From Flammeovirgaceae bacterium SG7u.111 (GTDB lineage Bacteria; Bacteroidota; Bacteroidia; Cytophagales; Flammeovirgaceae): a stretch of 64,000 nt of DNA. A program made the position numbers and the translations under genes. The stretch covers positions 6,548,001 through 6,612,000 of the forward strand of contig CP139021.1 in the NCBI GenBank assembly GCA_034044135.1, given 5' to 3'. Numbering within the stretch: the stretch's first letter is position 1; each line of letters starts with the position of its first letter. The notes beneath the pieces are model-generated. The model was not told the DNA's origin. It searched no databases and was given only the letters and a program-made list of their open reading frames with translations. Positions 33,909 through 43,551 of this stretch are shown piece by piece.

Positions 33909-34567
33909 CACGACCTTGTGCTAAAAAACTAAAAAAGGCATAAAAAAATGGGCATCCTGTAAGAAGAAATGCCCATATTTTTCGATAATGGTTTTAATAA
34001 ATTAGCTAACGTAGTGTAGATACTGCTTCATATAATATTTCTTGTAGTAGATTGATTGTAGTTAATTAGTTAACACGTGTGTAGAAATAGTTAATTAGTC
34101 AACATGTAATTGTAATGGAGTTTGTTGGTAGTGTTGCAAGTAGGATTTAGTTGCTAGTGGAGTGGTTTAAATTATATTGTAAAGATTGCATTTTTTTTGC
34201 TCTAAAACCTTTCTTAGTTAGCCCTTATCTTACTCATGTAATTTCAAACCTATTTTTCACACTTTTTTAAGAGACTTAAAAACTCCTTTTCTCCTCTTAT
34301 AACTTTATTGTTCTTCTAAAAAACAATTGGGAGAGAAGGATATAAGTAGTATTTATAACTGTTGTTTGCAAACGTTTTACTTTCTCAAATTGGTATAAAA
34401 CCCATAAAAAAGGCTTTTTTGCTATAAAAACTCTAAAAACCACCTTCTTTCCCTATTCTGGCACAAAATGAGGAAAAAAGCATATTCCCCAACGCCGAAA
34501 ATTGAAAGGATTCTATTTTTGGGAAAGCTTCAAATACTGTAAGATACCGAACAAAAACTCTTAAAAA
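33909..34567. other. Intergenic region with tandem operator-like repeats and half LacI palindrome
   Basis: This is 659 bases. It holds the MBL gene terminator (33948-33976), two 21-bp imperfect repeats beginning TAGTTAATTAGT at 34059 and 34088 (29-bp period, each containing a near-palindrome), and GTTTGCAAAC overlapping AAACGTTT at 34364-34377, close to the palindrome upstream of uspA. No ORF. Confidence 0.5.
33948..33982 (+). terminator. Intrinsic terminator after the MBL hydrolase gene
   Basis: ATGGGCAT (33948-33955) pairs with ATGCCCAT (33969-33976), followed by ATTTTTC on the plus strand; A-rich bases precede it. Confidence 0.75.
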
Positions 34568-35413
34568 ATGAATAAAAAGCTCGACTTCGTACTCACATCA
34601 AAACACGACAACAGAAAATTCATTGGCGATATCAGGTTCAAAAAGGATGGAAAAGCTAAGCCAATCATCTTATTTGTCCATGGTTTTAAAGGGTTTAAAG
34701 ACTGGGGACCTTTCAACCTCGTAGCCGATTTCTTTGCAAAAAACGATTTCGTTTTCGCAAAAATCAACCTATCTCACAATGGTACTACACCAGAATCACC
34801 CATCGACTTCGCCGACCTAGAAGCTTTTGGCAATAATAATTTCACCATCGAACAAGATGATATTGGAACTGCTATCGACTTTTTACTTAGTTACGATGAG
34901 ATAAAAGACGAGGCGGACATGGAGCAACTCAACCTAATTGGCCATAGCCGAGGAGGAGGAATGGTTGTACTAAAAACAGCAGCCGATGCTCGGATAAGAA
35001 AGACGGCTACGTGGGCAGCCATCTGTGATGTGGCGGCAGGGTACAAAGATGAAACAGTAATTGAAAACTGGGAAAAAGATGGAGTAATCCACATTTGGAA
35101 CAGCCGAACCGAACAGCACATGCCGCTCTATTTCCAGATTTATGAAAACTATATCCAGAACAGGGAAAAGCTTTCCATTGAAAAAAACGCAAAAACTATA
35201 ACCCAACCCGTCATTCTTTTCCACGGCACGGAAGACCCAACCGTACCTTATGCGGCGGCGGAAAGCCTCCATTCATGGATTCCCAACGCTACGTTTGTCA
35301 CCCTAGAGGGAAGTGGACACACGTTTGAGGCGGCGCATCCTTGGAACAGCGAAAAACTCCCCGAAAACTTGCAGACCGTAGTCGAAAAAACTGCCGCTTT
35401 TTTCAAGCAGTAG
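34568..35413 (+). CDS. Alpha/beta hydrolase (prolyl-oligopeptidase/DLH-like)
   Basis: A 281-residue cytosolic serine hydrolase. The oxyanion region is LFVHGFKGFKDWGPFN; the nucleophile elbow is LIGHSRGGGMV (GHSRG, catalytic Ser present, unlike the hydrolase at 19829); the acid is in LFHGTEDPTVPYAAAE and the His in LEGSGHTFEAAHPW. It probably cleaves an ester or peptide; the substrate is unknown. It has a long upstream region with operator-like repeats. Confidence 0.9.
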   Translation: MNKKLDFVLTSKHDNRKFIGDIRFKKDGKAKPIILFVHGFKGFKDWGPFNLVADFFAKNDFVFAKINLSHNGTTPESPIDFADLEAFGNNNFTIEQDDIGTAIDFLLSYDEIKDEADMEQLNLIGHSRGGGMVVLKTAADARIRKTATWAAICDVAAGYKDETVIENWEKDGVIHIWNSRTEQHMPLYFQIYENYIQNREKLSIEKNAKTITQPVILFHGTEDPTVPYAAAESLHSWIPNATFVTLEGSGHTFEAAHPWNSEKLPENLQTVVEKTAAFFKQ

Positions 35414-35520
35414 TATTTTATTGGTAGTTTTATCCACCAAAGTAGATTAAGTATGAATATCTGTTGGAACAGTATTTCCATTACAGAAACAGAAACTAGC
35501 CAAGGTATTTGGCAAGGAGA

Positions 35521-38463
35521 ATGAAGAAAAAAGCTAAAAAACAAGTTACCAGCCGTCCTGCAAGCAACGCTAAGTTGTTTTTTTTAGTTGATGGCTCAGA
35601 TATATCAGACCAGCAATTAAAACCTTGGATTGATTATACCAAAGATAGCCGCAAAGACATGAGCTTGGTCATTTTCAATGCAAACGAAAGTGATTATGCC
35701 CAGTCTGAAAATATGCTGGCTTCCCAAGGAAACGCAATTGAAGCACTCGAATTAATTCCTATATCTTCTGACAACTATATTTGTAGCCTTCATTTTGATG
35801 ATTTTGAGCTTGCCAAGCAGGTTGGTTCTTGGTTTCGCCAGCACCATGCTTTACTTGGAGTAAGTAAAGCAGCAATTGGAGTCTCAGACAAAAAAGCGAG
35901 TACAGTTGATAAACTTTGGATTTCGATGGCGAGCTTTTTTGCACTTACTGGGCTTAAAGCCAAGCCTCTTGGGGCAAATATTCTTCCTCTAGAAAAGGCA
36001 AAAGAAACTTTAGGAGAAAGCACAGAAAAGCCATTGGTTCAATATAAAAAAGCTACAGAAGCTTGCCCTGAAACAGAAAAAATGCCTTTGAAGGCAACTG
36101 AAGAAACTTCAGCCATGAAGCTTTTTGTGCAGGCAAAAATGCTGTATTTCTCTTCCAAACTCCATAAATATTGCACCGGACCTATTGCAGAAATAAAACA
36201 AAAAGGCATTGGTCAAGAAATGTTGAAAGATGGAAACAGTGCTGTTTACCGCCTGTCCTTTTTCACCGTAGCCCTTGCGCTTTTTCTGCTCTTGCCAGCC
36301 CTAAGTTTCCAATATGGAATGACTTGGGATGAACCCGTGCTCGTAGAATATGCGGAAGACATTCTAACCTATTACAAATCTGGCGGAGAAGATAAAGGAG
36401 TTTTCGACATGAAAAAACATGCTCGGAACGCTACTATACACTACAGCGCCTTTTTTGACCTAGCCGCACAGGTTTTCCACGAATACCTATCACCTTTCGG
36501 TATTTACGAATCTCGCCACTTCCTCAATGCCATTTGCGGAGCATTGCTCATGCTTTTTGTTGGAAGGCTGGGAAAAGAACTCGGAAATTGGCGGATAGCT
36601 TTGTTGGCAATTTTGTTTGCCGCCTTATCGCCGCGCCTCTTTGGCCACTCCATGAACAACCCCAAAGACATTCCTTTTGCCCTAGGCTATGCCATGAGCT
36701 TGTTTTACCTCATTCGGTTTTTCAAGCAAATGCCACAGCCACCGTTTACCGCATTCTTTTGGCTGATCGTTAGCTTTGCTTTTATCATCAGCATCAAAAT
36801 AGGTGGACTGATCGTATTTGGGTTTTTGGGTATTTTCGGAGGCGTATACTGGCTTTACCAAATTTCTCAAAACAACCTTTCTCATGGGTTCAAGCTTCTG
36901 CCAAGGTACATTGGCTACATGCTTATTATCATTATCCCTAGCTACTTTTTAGGAATTTTGTTCTGGCCTTGGGGCATTGAAAAGCCCTTGACCAACCCAA
37001 TTACCTCACTCACGGAATTTACTAATTTCCGTTTTTTGATCACCTACGAGCTTTTTGAAGGAGAACGAATCAATATGGATTCACCTCCCGCCAATTATAT
37101 ATTCAAATGGATAGGAATCAGCGTACCTCTTTTCGTACTTATTGGTGCTGTTTTGAGTCTTATTCCTACAAAAGAAAGCTTGAAAGCGAAAAAAAGCGGA
37201 ATGCTACTCATGATGCTTTTTGCCTTCTTTTTCCCAATCGTTTTTACCATCATCCAAAACTCTACACTGTACAGTGGCTGGAGGCACATGATGTTTACCT
37301 ATATCCCTTTGTTGGTACTTGCCGCTGTGGGTTGGGACACGCTTTTCAGTCTTTTCAAATCGGTTTGGATTCCTCGCATCATCACTGCTTGTTTGGTAGT
37401 TCTGATGGCATTACCTGCTTACTGGATGGTAAAAAACCACCCAAACCAGTACGTTTATTTTAATGAAACAATTGGAGGAATCAACGGCGCTTACACCAAC
37501 TACGAAACAGAATATTGGTGTAATGCGATGAAAGAAGCTACCGAATGGCTCATAGCTAACGAACCTGTGGACGAAAAGAAAATAAGGGTAGCAGCCAATT
37601 TCGAGATAAACTCGGCGCAATACTATGCCAATAAACAGACGGATAGCCTCCAGATGATTTGGACGAGGGAAAATGAAAAATTCAAGCCCAATTGGGATTA
37701 TGCATTCTTCGGAACGAGGGGCATGCCTAAGTCTATGATCGAAAAATCATTCCCTCCAAAAGGGACTATCCACGTCATAAAAGCGGACACAGTCCCCCTC
37801 ATAGCCATAGTAAAAAGAGAAAATAGTTACTTGCCAAATGCCCATCAGCTCCGCAGTCAAGGCAAAGCCCGTGAAGCATTGGCACAAGCCTTAAAAGCGG
37901 TTGAGTATGAACCTACAAATGCAGAAGCACTGAGACTTACAGGCATGCTTTATCTAAATGTAGGACAAGATGATAAAGCCCTTCGCTTCTTTAAGGAATG
38001 TATTGATATAAACGCAGATGACTACGTGGCCTATACCATGATTGGCATTGTGTATAACAACAAAAAAGACTACAAAAAAGCCATTCCTTTCTTCAACAAA
38101 TCGGTGCAATTGAAAGTCAACAATACCAGTGGGTATTACCAACGAGGCAGGGCTTATGCACAGTTAAAAGATTATGACAACGCCTTGCAGAGCTACGAAA
38201 CTGCGGCAAAATATGACAATGGGCGCAACCCATATATTTTCCTAGATGCAGCGGTAACGCTAATGCAGCAAGGTATGCAATATCCGCAAATCAAGCAGCA
38301 GCGCTTCAATATGGCTATTAGAAACTTACAGTTGGTATTGAAAATCAACCCGAACGTGGTAGATGCGTACCGCAATCTTGCTATCGCCTACCAAGAGCTG
38401 GGCGACCAAGCCAATGCGCAAAAGTTCCAAGCTATTTACCAACAAAAAGCACAGGGGCAGTAA
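35521..38463 (+). CDS. GT-C type membrane glycosyltransferase-like protein with C-terminal TPR repeats
   Basis: A 980-residue three-part protein from the ATG at 35521 (an upstream TTG would add four residues). Residues about 1-230 are soluble and unfamiliar (FFLVDGSDISDQQLKPWID). Residues about 240-640 are a polytopic membrane domain with a first-loop acidic pair (MTWDEPVLVEYAED) and NNPKDIPFALGY, the layout of GT-C enzymes that use polyprenyl-phosphate sugars. Residues about 770-975 are TPR repeats (EALRLTGMLYLNVGQDDKAL, VAYTMIGIVYNNKKDYKKAI, NNTSGYYQRGRAYAQLKDYD). It may glycosylate an envelope polymer or protein, with the TPR tail binding a partner. The fusion order is seen; the role is inferred. 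Confidence 0.8.
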   Translation: MKKKAKKQVTSRPASNAKLFFLVDGSDISDQQLKPWIDYTKDSRKDMSLVIFNANESDYAQSENMLASQGNAIEALELIPISSDNYICSLHFDDFELAKQVGSWFRQHHALLGVSKAAIGVSDKKASTVDKLWISMASFFALTGLKAKPLGANILPLEKAKETLGESTEKPLVQYKKATEACPETEKMPLKATEETSAMKLFVQAKMLYFSSKLHKYCTGPIAEIKQKGIGQEMLKDGNSAVYRLSFFTVALALFLLLPALSFQYGMTWDEPVLVEYAEDILTYYKSGGEDKGVFDMKKHARNATIHYSAFFDLAAQVFHEYLSPFGIYESRHFLNAICGALLMLFVGRLGKELGNWRIALLAILFAALSPRLFGHSMNNPKDIPFALGYAMSLFYLIRFFKQMPQPPFTAFFWLIVSFAFIISIKIGGLIVFGFLGIFGGVYWLYQISQNNLSHGFKLLPRYIGYMLIIIIPSYFLGILFWPWGIEKPLTNPITSLTEFTNFRFLITYELFEGERINMDSPPANYIFKWIGISVPLFVLIGAVLSLIPTKESLKAKKSGMLLMMLFAFFFPIVFTIIQNSTLYSGWRHMMFTYIPLLVLAAVGWDTLFSLFKSVWIPRIITACLVVLMALPAYWMVKNHPNQYVYFNETIGGINGAYTNYETEYWCNAMKEATEWLIANEPVDEKKIRVAANFEINSAQYYANKQTDSLQMIWTRENEKFKPNWDYAFFGTRGMPKSMIEKSFPPKGTIHVIKADTVPLIAIVKRENSYLPNAHQLRSQGKAREALAQALKAVEYEPTNAEALRLTGMLYLNVGQDDKALRFFKECIDINADDYVAYTMIGIVYNNKKDYKKAIPFFNKSVQLKVNNTSGYYQRGRAYAQLKDYDNALQSYETAAKYDNGRNPYIFLDAAVTLMQQGMQYPQIKQQRFNMAIRNLQLVLKINPNVVDAYRNLAIAYQELGDQANAQKFQAIYQQKAQGQ

Positions 38464-38669
38464 TCTGGTCCTTTATGCCCCACTTGATAAATCAATCATG
38501 GAAAAAATTAAGTATGATTGTAAAGAGATTAGAAACTAGAGGTTGGAAGTTAGAAAACGGCAAAACAGTGTTTTAAATAAGCATTTTCTAACTTCTTTCT
38601 GACCCTAAACAAGCCTCTTACTTAGCTTTCGAGTGAATCAGAAAGGTCCAATAATTTTAGCTAGAGAGA

Positions 38670-39746
38670 ATGAATTTGAAATATAAAAAAATAGCCATCA
38701 AGCTAGGCTCCAATGTACTGGCTGCTAAAAATGGCTTGCCCGACAAAGAGCTTATGGGAAAAATAGTCGCTCAAATAGCGGCTTTGAGAAAGCAAGGGGT
38801 AGAAATTGTGTTGATATCTTCGGGAGCGGTGGCCGCTGGCAGAAGTATTTTCCCGGTAAACAAAAAGCTCGATACCATTGCCCAAAGGCAGGTTTTTTCC
38901 TCCATAGGGCAAGTTGAGCTTATCAAAATTTATACGGAACTTTTTGCATCCCAACAGCTTTATTGCTCACAAGTGTTGGTCACTCGGGAAGATTTCCGAA
39001 GCCGCACGCATTATGTAAACATGAAAAACTGCCTGAGCGCTTTGCTCGGAAACGGCATCATCCCCGTAATTAATGAAAATGACGTGGTTTCGGTCTCAGA
39101 GCTGATGTTTACCGACAACGACGAGCTAGCAGGGATGGTCGCTTCCATGCTCAATATGGATGCGCTTTTTATCCTCAGTAACGTAGATGGCGTTTTTAAT
39201 GGTGACCCTAAAAAAGAAGGGACGAAAGTAATTCCCGTGTTAGATGCTGCAAAAACTGATTTTAGCAAGTTTGTGGTTTCCAGCAAATCGGACTTTGGGC
39301 GAGGCGGGATGATCACCAAATGCAGAAATGCCCAGAAAATTGCCGACTTGGGCATAGCCGTCCACATAGCCAATGGGAAAAACGAATTCACCATCGCTGA
39401 GCTTATGAAACCCGAAGCCCCAGGCACGCTTTTCCCACCTCGTAAAAACACTTCGAATGCAAAAAAATGGCTTTCCCAATCTGCCAATTATGTAAAAGGG
39501 GAAATCATCGTAAACGAAGGAGCTAAAAATGCACTGCTTTCCGAGCAGGCAACCAGTCTGTTGCCTATTGGTGTGGTAAAAATTAAAGGAAGTTTTGAAA
39601 AAGGAGATATTGTAAAAATAAAAAGCGAAGAGGGAACATCGCTAGGCGTGGGGAAAGCTGAATACAGCTCCGAAAAAGCGATCCAGCGAATGGGCAAGCA
39701 AAAACACCGTGCCCTCATCCACTACGATTATTTGTTTTTGGATTAA
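38670..39746 (+). CDS. proB: Glutamate 5-kinase
   Basis: A 358-residue enzyme that phosphorylates glutamate in the first step of proline synthesis. The amino-acid-kinase fold has KLGSNVLAAKNG, EIVLISSGAVAAGRS, NENDVVS, TDNDELAGMVASMLNMDAL and SNVDGVFNGDP. A C-terminal PUA domain (about 270-358; VKGEIIVNEGAKNALLS, IKGSFEKGDIVKI) matches long ProB forms. The usual partner proA is not adjacent. It is convergent with the DUF5684 gene. Confidence 0.95.
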   Translation: MNLKYKKIAIKLGSNVLAAKNGLPDKELMGKIVAQIAALRKQGVEIVLISSGAVAAGRSIFPVNKKLDTIAQRQVFSSIGQVELIKIYTELFASQQLYCSQVLVTREDFRSRTHYVNMKNCLSALLGNGIIPVINENDVVSVSELMFTDNDELAGMVASMLNMDALFILSNVDGVFNGDPKKEGTKVIPVLDAAKTDFSKFVVSSKSDFGRGGMITKCRNAQKIADLGIAVHIANGKNEFTIAELMKPEAPGTLFPPRKNTSNAKKWLSQSANYVKGEIIVNEGAKNALLSEQATSLLPIGVVKIKGSFEKGDIVKIKSEEGTSLGVGKAEYSSEKAIQRMGKQKHRALIHYDYLFLD

Positions 39747-39751
39747 AAAAA

Positions 39752-39790
39752 ATCCCAGACCAAAAGGAAGTAACCTTTCAGTCTGGGACC
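39752..39790 (-). terminator. Terminator between proB and the DUF5684 gene
   Basis: TCCCAGAC (39754-39761) pairs with GTCTGGGA (39782-39789), extended by AAAGG/CCTTT inside. An 8-base T-run follows on the minus strand, so it mainly serves the DUF5684 gene; it can also fold in the proB transcript. Confidence 0.8.
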
Positions 39791-39808
39791 TCATTTCATT
39801 AGAAAACC

Positions 39809-40183
39809 TTATCCCTTATAATCACCAGCAGGTCCTTGGTATTTGGCATCACCGAAGGCTAAGATCGGGTAAAACACGAGTGATAATAGAATTAACCCTA
39901 CGGTAAACCCTTCATCTTTTCCAAAGCTTTTAGAGAGAAGGTTTAAAGTCCAAACTGCAAAAATAATGTTCACTCCAGGAATGAACAGCAAGAAGAACCA
40001 CCAAACAGGTTTCCCTACTATTTCAAGAAGGACAACAGTACTATAGATAGGAACAATAGAAGCCCAGCCTGGCTTGCCCGCTTTTTGATAGATAACCCAG
40101 TTAGAGGCGATGGCTAAAACAACGATGGCTAAAAAAATCAGCCCAACTAAAATCATTGTGATTAATGAAGGTTCTTGTTGCAT
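39809..40183 (-). CDS. DUF5684 family small membrane protein
   Basis: A 124-residue protein from MQQEPSLITMILVGLIFLAI (start 40183; the upstream in-frame ATG at 40237 adds an unlikely polar leader). Three or four membrane helices are visible. The loop between the first two reads YQKAGKPGWASIVPIYSTVV and is followed by VGKPVWWFFLLFIPGVNI; this is the DUF5684 pattern of small Bacteroidota membrane proteins related to signal-peptidase-gene neighbours. Function is unknown. Confidence 0.8.
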   Translation of the reverse strand: MQQEPSLITMILVGLIFLAIVVLAIASNWVIYQKAGKPGWASIVPIYSTVVLLEIVGKPVWWFFLLFIPGVNIIFAVWTLNLLSKSFGKDEGFTVGLILLSLVFYPILAFGDAKYQGPAGDYKG

Positions 40184-40482
40184 GAATTCAATGTGGTTTA
40201 ATAATTTAAAATTGTTTAACCTTTTAATGTCAATCAAACCTCAATTAGTATCTTTTTGATTAAAAAACTGAGTTTTTTTGCTCATTCCCTTCTATGTTGA
40301 CCTGCAACTTTCAACCTTATGAAAGCCACTATTCGCTTATTGTATTTAGGTAAATAGGCAATTGTTTATTTTGATCAAACACTTATTAGCGGTATAATTA
40401 AACATATGTTTGATTACATAACTCTTCATTACTTAACATATTCACTTTTGAAGCTTCGGCTACGTAAACCAACTATTAGCTT

Positions 40483-41088
40483 TTGAAAACTAAACTATTT
40501 TGCGTGATAGGCGCATTTTTGATTTCGGCAGCTTCCATCGCACAAGTTCGCGTTCTACGCTACGAAATAGTGAGAAGCGGCAATCAGATTGGTAAGCTCC
40601 ATGTACAACAAGACCGAGTGGGCGACGATGTCCATTATTATATAGAGGGAAATGTAAAGGAGAAATTTCTATTTGAAATCAACGTAAAATACATTTTCAA
40701 AAACAGCCTGACCAATGGCGTACTCACCTATGGGTATTCGCAAAACGTGGTGAATGACAAGGAGAAAGAGATGAGCGAAATAAAATGGGACGGCAGCAAA
40801 TACCAGATTTTTTCCAAAGAAGAAGGAGAACTCGAACAGGAACGGAAAATTACACTAACACTCACCAATGTTTACCTCACAGAGCCCAATGATGCCACAG
40901 AAATATATTCGGAGCGGTATTGCGAGTTCTTGAAAATTGAGAAAATGGACGAGCCGCACAAATACGAGCTCCACTTGCCCGATGGAAAGACCAATGAATA
41001 TACTTTTGAAAACGGCGTGGTGAAAGAAGTCAAAATCAACCATTTCCTCACTACATTTTATTTCCGATTGCTAAAAGACGAAGAGTAA
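40483..41088 (+). CDS. DUF6134 family secreted protein, TTG start
   Basis: A 201-residue protein with signal peptide (KTKLFCVIGAFLISAASIAQ) that appears to start at TTG (40483); no ATG lies in frame before the mature domain. The rest is a single beta-rich domain (LRYEIVRSGNQIGKLHVQQD, TNEYTFENGVVKEVKINHFL) of a family found in Bacteroidota, resembling lipid-binding beta-clam folds. Function unknown. It is monocistronic. Confidence 0.75.
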   Translation: MKTKLFCVIGAFLISAASIAQVRVLRYEIVRSGNQIGKLHVQQDRVGDDVHYYIEGNVKEKFLFEINVKYIFKNSLTNGVLTYGYSQNVVNDKEKEMSEIKWDGSKYQIFSKEEGELEQERKITLTLTNVYLTEPNDATEIYSERYCEFLKIEKMDEPHKYELHLPDGKTNEYTFENGVVKEVKINHFLTTFYFRLLKDEE

Positions 41089-41257
41089 TCTTTCCTTTTT
41101 TCCTTCTTCACAAAATTAATATCCCTCTGCCCTTAGCCTTCTAATCCTAAGGTTGTAAATTTGAAACCGCTTTACGCTTACACCCTTTATCCAAAGCTGC
41201 ACATATAGCTTAAAATTTACGAAGAGGGTGGCTCAATTCATAAAAAAATGCAATTTC

Positions 41258-43486
41258 ATGGAATACTTGGATAGTTTGAACGAGCCTCAGAGAGAGGCGG
41301 TGGTGCATGCCGAAGGACCGTTGATGATCATAGCTGGTGCAGGGTCGGGGAAAACCCGTGTGCTCACGCTCAGGATTGCCTGCCTCATAGAAAATGGCGT
41401 TGACCCGTTCAATATTCTTTCGCTTACCTTTACCAACAAGGCCGCAAAAGAAATGAGGGAGAGGATAGAACAAGTGGTGGGCAACGATGCCAAAAACCTC
41501 TGGATGGGAACTTTCCACTCTATTTTTGCTAAAATACTTCGTTACGAAGCCGATAAAATTGGCTACCAAAGTAACTTCACTATTTACGATGCCGACGACT
41601 CCAAGTCATTGATCCGAACCATTGTAAAGGAAATGGAGTTGGACGATAAGCTCTACAAAGCAAATGCCGTATTGGGCAGGATTTCCATGGCGAAAAATAA
41701 CCTCGTTTCGTGGAGGGCTTACATGAACAACACCGAGCTAATGCTGGAAGACGAAACTTCCCGCCGCCCAAAAATTGCCGAGATCTACAAAACATACAGT
41801 CACCGCTGCTTCCATGCCAACGCCATGGACTTTGACGATTTGCTGTTCAACACCAACGTACTTTTCCGCGACCACCTAGATGTGCTCAATAAATACCAGC
41901 ACAAGTTCCACCATGTACTCATAGATGAGTTTCAGGATACGAATATTTCCCAATATATGATCACCAAAAAGCTTGCGGCTATCAAACAGAACATAGTAGT
42001 GGTGGGTGATGACGCACAAAGTATCTATGCGTTCCGTGGGGCAAACATCCAAAACATCCTCAACTTTGAGAAGGATTATCCCGACCTCAAGGTGATAAAG
42101 CTGGAGCAAAATTACCGCTCTTCGCAAAATATTGTAAACGCTGCAAACTCCGTCATCCGTTTCAACAGCAAGCAATTGCAGAAAAATGTGTGGACATCGA
42201 ACGATGAAGGCGCAAAAATAAAACTGGTAAAATCGGCTACCGATAGTGAGGAAGGACGCTTGGTCGCCAATGCTATTTTCGAGACCAAGATGCAGGAAAA
42301 CTTGCCTAATAGTGAGTTTGCCGTCTTGTACCGAACCAACTCCCAGTCGAGGGCGATTGAAGAATCACTCAGGAAATTGAACATTTCCTACAAGATTATT
42401 GGCGGGCTTTCTTTCTACCAAAGAAAGGAAATAAAAGACTTGATTGCCTACCTCCGCTTCACGGTGAACCAAAGCGACGAAGAGGCTTTTAAGAGAATAG
42501 TGAACTACCCAAAAAGGGGAATTGGGAAAACTACGGTAGATAAAATTGTAGTTGCTTCAGTGGAGCAAGATGTACCTGTTTGGGATGTGGTTGCTAATAT
42601 CCAGAAGTTTTTTGGCTCGGGAAGGGCTGTGAAAACCGTACAGGAATTTGCCAACATGGTCAAAAACTTCATGCAATCTGTCCAGAATAAAGATGCTTTC
42701 CAAGCTGCAACAGACATTGCCAAAGGCTCGGGAATCCTGAAAGAGCTTTACGACGACAAAACCGTTGAAGGAAGAGTTCGGTACGAAAACTTGCAAGAAT
42801 TGCTCAACGCCGTGAAAGCATTTGTAGACAACCCCGACAACGAGGACAAAAGCTTGCATGCATTCCTCCAAGACGTTGCCTTGCTCACCTCCTCCGACCA
42901 AACCGCCGATGAGGACACCGTTACCCTAATGACCATCCACATGTCCAAAGGGCTAGAGTTTGGGCATGTGTACCTAGTGGGAATGGAGGAAAACCTGTTC
43001 CCTTCCCAAATGATGCTCAACAGCCGAGCAGACCTGGAAGAAGAAAGAAGGCTTTTTTACGTAGCCATCACACGGGCTAAGAAAACACTCACTCTTTCGT
43101 ATGCACTGCAACGTTACCGCTTTGGCAAGCTGGAAATGAAAGAGCCGAGCAGGTTTATAGAAGAAATTGACAAAACATATTTGGATGCCAGCCACACCGT
43201 AGCCCCAAGTAGTTTCGGTGCATTAAACGCTCCAAAAACCAAGTACCAAAACTTGAAAAAGCCAGCCCCATCTGCAGGGAAGGGGCATAACGTTTCTGCT
43301 TCTTTTAGCCCTAGCGACCCAAAATTACTCGCCGAAGGGATGAAAGTAGAGCACGCAAAATTTGGCTTTGGCACCATAACAAATATCGAATCTTTTGGCG
43401 GAGATAAGCGTGCCCGTATTATTTTTGATAACTTTGGAGAGAAAACCTTAATTTTGAGCTTCGCTAAATTGATGATCTGCAAATAA
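41258..43486 (+). CDS. UvrD/PcrA-type ATP-dependent DNA helicase
   Basis: A 742-residue superfamily 1A helicase from MEYLDSLNEPQREAV (41258; a GTG at 41228 could add ten residues). Walker A IAGAGSGKTRVLTLR, motif II LIDEFQDTN, motif III VVGDDAQSIYAFRGA, motif IV LEQNYRSSQNIV, motif V LMTIHMSKGLEFGHV and motif VI RRLFYVAITRAKK are all present. A C-terminal Tudor-like module (VEHAKFGFGTITNIESF) binds RNA polymerase or DNA in PcrA. The role is repair and transcription-replication conflict resolution. The family call is secure; whether it is named uvrD or pcrA is a matter of convention. Confidence 0.95.
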   Translation: MEYLDSLNEPQREAVVHAEGPLMIIAGAGSGKTRVLTLRIACLIENGVDPFNILSLTFTNKAAKEMRERIEQVVGNDAKNLWMGTFHSIFAKILRYEADKIGYQSNFTIYDADDSKSLIRTIVKEMELDDKLYKANAVLGRISMAKNNLVSWRAYMNNTELMLEDETSRRPKIAEIYKTYSHRCFHANAMDFDDLLFNTNVLFRDHLDVLNKYQHKFHHVLIDEFQDTNISQYMITKKLAAIKQNIVVVGDDAQSIYAFRGANIQNILNFEKDYPDLKVIKLEQNYRSSQNIVNAANSVIRFNSKQLQKNVWTSNDEGAKIKLVKSATDSEEGRLVANAIFETKMQENLPNSEFAVLYRTNSQSRAIEESLRKLNISYKIIGGLSFYQRKEIKDLIAYLRFTVNQSDEEAFKRIVNYPKRGIGKTTVDKIVVASVEQDVPVWDVVANIQKFFGSGRAVKTVQEFANMVKNFMQSVQNKDAFQAATDIAKGSGILKELYDDKTVEGRVRYENLQELLNAVKAFVDNPDNEDKSLHAFLQDVALLTSSDQTADEDTVTLMTIHMSKGLEFGHVYLVGMEENLFPSQMMLNSRADLEEERRLFYVAITRAKKTLTLSYALQRYRFGKLEMKEPSRFIEEIDKTYLDASHTVAPSSFGALNAPKTKYQNLKKPAPSAGKGHNVSASFSPSDPKLLAEGMKVEHAKFGFGTITNIESFGGDKRARIIFDNFGEKTLILSFAKLMICK

Positions 43487-43551
43487 TTGCATACCTTAAA
43501 AAAAGGAAACCTCTTCCCCACAAAGCGAAAAATTTATTTGACCCGAGAAAT

